NCBI GenBank assembly: GCA_027055635.1
Contig: JALUMZ010000025.1
Coordinates: forward strand, 1-16,177
Direction of reading: 5' to 3'
DNA: 16,177 bases
Source of the DNA: Campylobacteraceae bacterium
GTDB lineage: Bacteria; Campylobacterota; Campylobacteria; Campylobacterales; Sulfurospirillaceae
The notes beneath the pieces are model-generated. The model was given only the letters and a program-made list of their open reading frames with translations. It had not been told where the DNA came from and ran no database searches. Positions 15,482 to 16,177 of this stretch are shown here, one piece after another; position 1 is the first letter of the stretch, and each line of letters begins with the position of its first letter. A program made the translations under genes and the position numbers.

Positions 15482-15507
15482 AAAGAGAGATTTAAAAATC
15501 TCTCTTT
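15482..15507 (-). terminator. Hairpin terminator overlapping the cheW stop codon
   Basis: AAAGAGAGATTT (15482-15493) and AAATCTCTCTTT (15496-15507) form a perfect 12-bp inverted repeat. The cheW stop codon (15492-15494) sits at its tip, so the last cheW codons form one arm. The following T-tract on the minus strand is short (CTTTCTAATT). It would also oppose rightward transcription from the RRM gene. Confidence 0.55.
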
Positions 15508-15989
15508 AATAATGCTTCAACTTTTAAGATTGTAAGCATACTATCATCCCTTTTACCAACACCATATATCATCCCTGTTTCAGAGTGTATAGTTTCAGGT
15601 GGCGGATCTATTCTGTCTCTTTTTATTCTTATAGCTTCAGTAAGTCTGTCTATCACAAATCCGGCTATATTTTCTTTGCCTTTTAATACAATATATCTTG
15701 TATCATCGCTTTGCTTCGCAGATTCTAAATTAAATTTTTTCCTAAGATCGATTAGCGGTATAACATCGCCTCTTAGATTAAAGACCCCTAGCACATAGTC
15801 AGGAACTTGCGGTACTCTTGTGTATTCTATGGGTTTTATAATCTCTTGAATACTTAAAATTGGTATAGCATACTCTTCATTTCCTATTATAAAGCCTACC
15901 AATTGCACTACATCATCTATAACTTTTTCGGGCTCACTTATCTGCTTCTGTTGTTTTTGTAAAACTTTGTTCAATTGATCATTCATCAT
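15492..15989 (-). CDS. cheW: Chemotaxis adaptor protein CheW
   Basis: CheW couples chemoreceptors to the histidine kinase CheA in the cytoplasmic face of the receptor array. The 165-residue protein is a single CheW domain (about 27-163) after a Gln/Lys-rich N-terminal extension of about 25 residues. Visible motifs are YAIPILSIQEII (41-52), PDYVLGVFNLRGDVIPLIDL (63-82), whose NLRG is the hallmark, and the C-terminal GKRDDSMLTILKVEALL. There is no receiver domain, so it is CheW and not CheV. Two consecutive ATG codons follow the upstream stop directly (TAA-ATG-ATG) with GGAG 3 nt before the first, so either could be the start. It is followed by a terminator. Confidence 0.96.
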   Translation of the reverse strand: MMNDQLNKVLQKQQKQISEPEKVIDDVVQLVGFIIGNEEYAIPILSIQEIIKPIEYTRVPQVPDYVLGVFNLRGDVIPLIDLRKKFNLESAKQSDDTRYIVLKGKENIAGFVIDRLTEAIRIKRDRIDPPPETIHSETGMIYGVGKRDDSMLTILKVEALLKRDF

Positions 15990-16177
15990 TTACTCCGCTA
16001 ACAATTTTATATTTTTTCTAACAACACTCTCTAGGTATTCAGGTGAGTAAGGCTTTGTTATATATTCACTCATGCCAGACTCAACACCCCTTAATCTATC
16101 TGATTTTGAGGTTCTTGATGTTACTGCTATCAATGATAGATGCTTATATTTAGAGTATTTTCTAATTTCAGATGCTA
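15990..16177 (-). CDS. cheA: C-terminal receiver domain, probably CheA (partial)
   Basis: The last 62 residues of a protein that begins beyond the right edge are visible, ending in TAA immediately before the cheW start. They read as the second half of a response-regulator receiver domain: the beta-4 strand and switch residue in LIAVTSR, then a helix with DRLRGVESG, then the conserved lysine in YITKPYSPEYL. Campylobacterota CheA kinases carry a C-terminal receiver domain and cheA directly precedes cheW in C. jejuni, so CheA is the best call. CheV also ends in a receiver domain and cannot be excluded. The phospho-acceptor aspartate and kinase core lie outside the window. Confidence 0.75.
   Translation of the reverse strand, partial: ASEIRKYSKYKHLSLIAVTSRTSKSDRLRGVESGMSEYITKPYSPEYLESVVRKNIKLLAE

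Noticed and set aside
1..16177. tRNA, rRNA, CRISPR array, insertion sequence or phage genes
   Set aside because: I looked for cloverleaf-type sequence, regularly spaced repeats, transposase motifs and terminal repeats on both strands and saw none. Gene content and composition look uniform throughout.

Overview
The window is an AT-rich bacterial chromosome segment carrying a near-continuous block of leftward-transcribed housekeeping genes. Gene order and protein style point to the Campylobacterota (Epsilonproteobacteria). The run rplY-pth-lptG-lysA-HAD-pheA-hisC-fliF-fliG-fliH-dxs is an order I recall from Campylobacter jejuni, and cheA-cheW followed by serB-tal matches a second C. jejuni locus. 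A PilT/PilU-type pilus ATPase suggests a free-living relative (Sulfurimonas or Sulfuricurvum type) rather than a pathogenic Campylobacter or Helicobacter. The taxon is inferred from synteny and protein style only.

Layout, right to left in the direction of transcription. (1) The C-terminal REC domain of a chemotaxis protein, almost certainly CheA, runs off the right edge and abuts cheW (15990-16177, 15492-15989). A hairpin terminator closes this unit. (2) One rightward gene, a 92-residue RRM RNA-binding protein (15147-15425), sits between cheW and serB with its own promoter, a leader of about 115 nt and a possible 17-codon leader ORF. (3) serB-tal-pilT is a tight unit with its own promoter. 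(4) rplY-pth-lptG starts from a clear TATAAT box and ends at an unusually long hairpin followed by a T-tract. (5) lysA-HAD-pheA-hisC-fliF-fliG-fliH-dxs forms one apparent operon. Junctions from lysA through fliG overlap or have at most 2 nt between them, and the last two gaps are 13 and 29 nt. It ends at a hairpin that includes the dxs stop codon.

Functionally, unit 5 combines lysine (LysA), phenylalanine (PheA) and aromatic/histidine aminotransfer (HisC) steps with the flagellar MS-ring, switch and export-regulator proteins (FliF, FliG, FliH) and the first enzyme of the MEP isoprenoid pathway (Dxs). Unit 4 covers ribosome function and stress (L25/CTC, peptidyl-tRNA hydrolase) and LPS export (LptG). 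Units 1-3 add chemotaxis signalling, serine synthesis, pentose phosphate chemistry and pilus retraction.

I see no tRNA, rRNA, CRISPR array, insertion sequence or prophage signal. There is no clearly novel multi-gene system. The points most worth a second look are a HAD protein whose usual DxD motif reads DVQ, the structured lptG-lysA junction, the RRM gene with its leader, and the stray PilU-like ATPase. No intergenic stretch exceeds 300 bases; the longest (14912-15146) is described under its promoters and leader.
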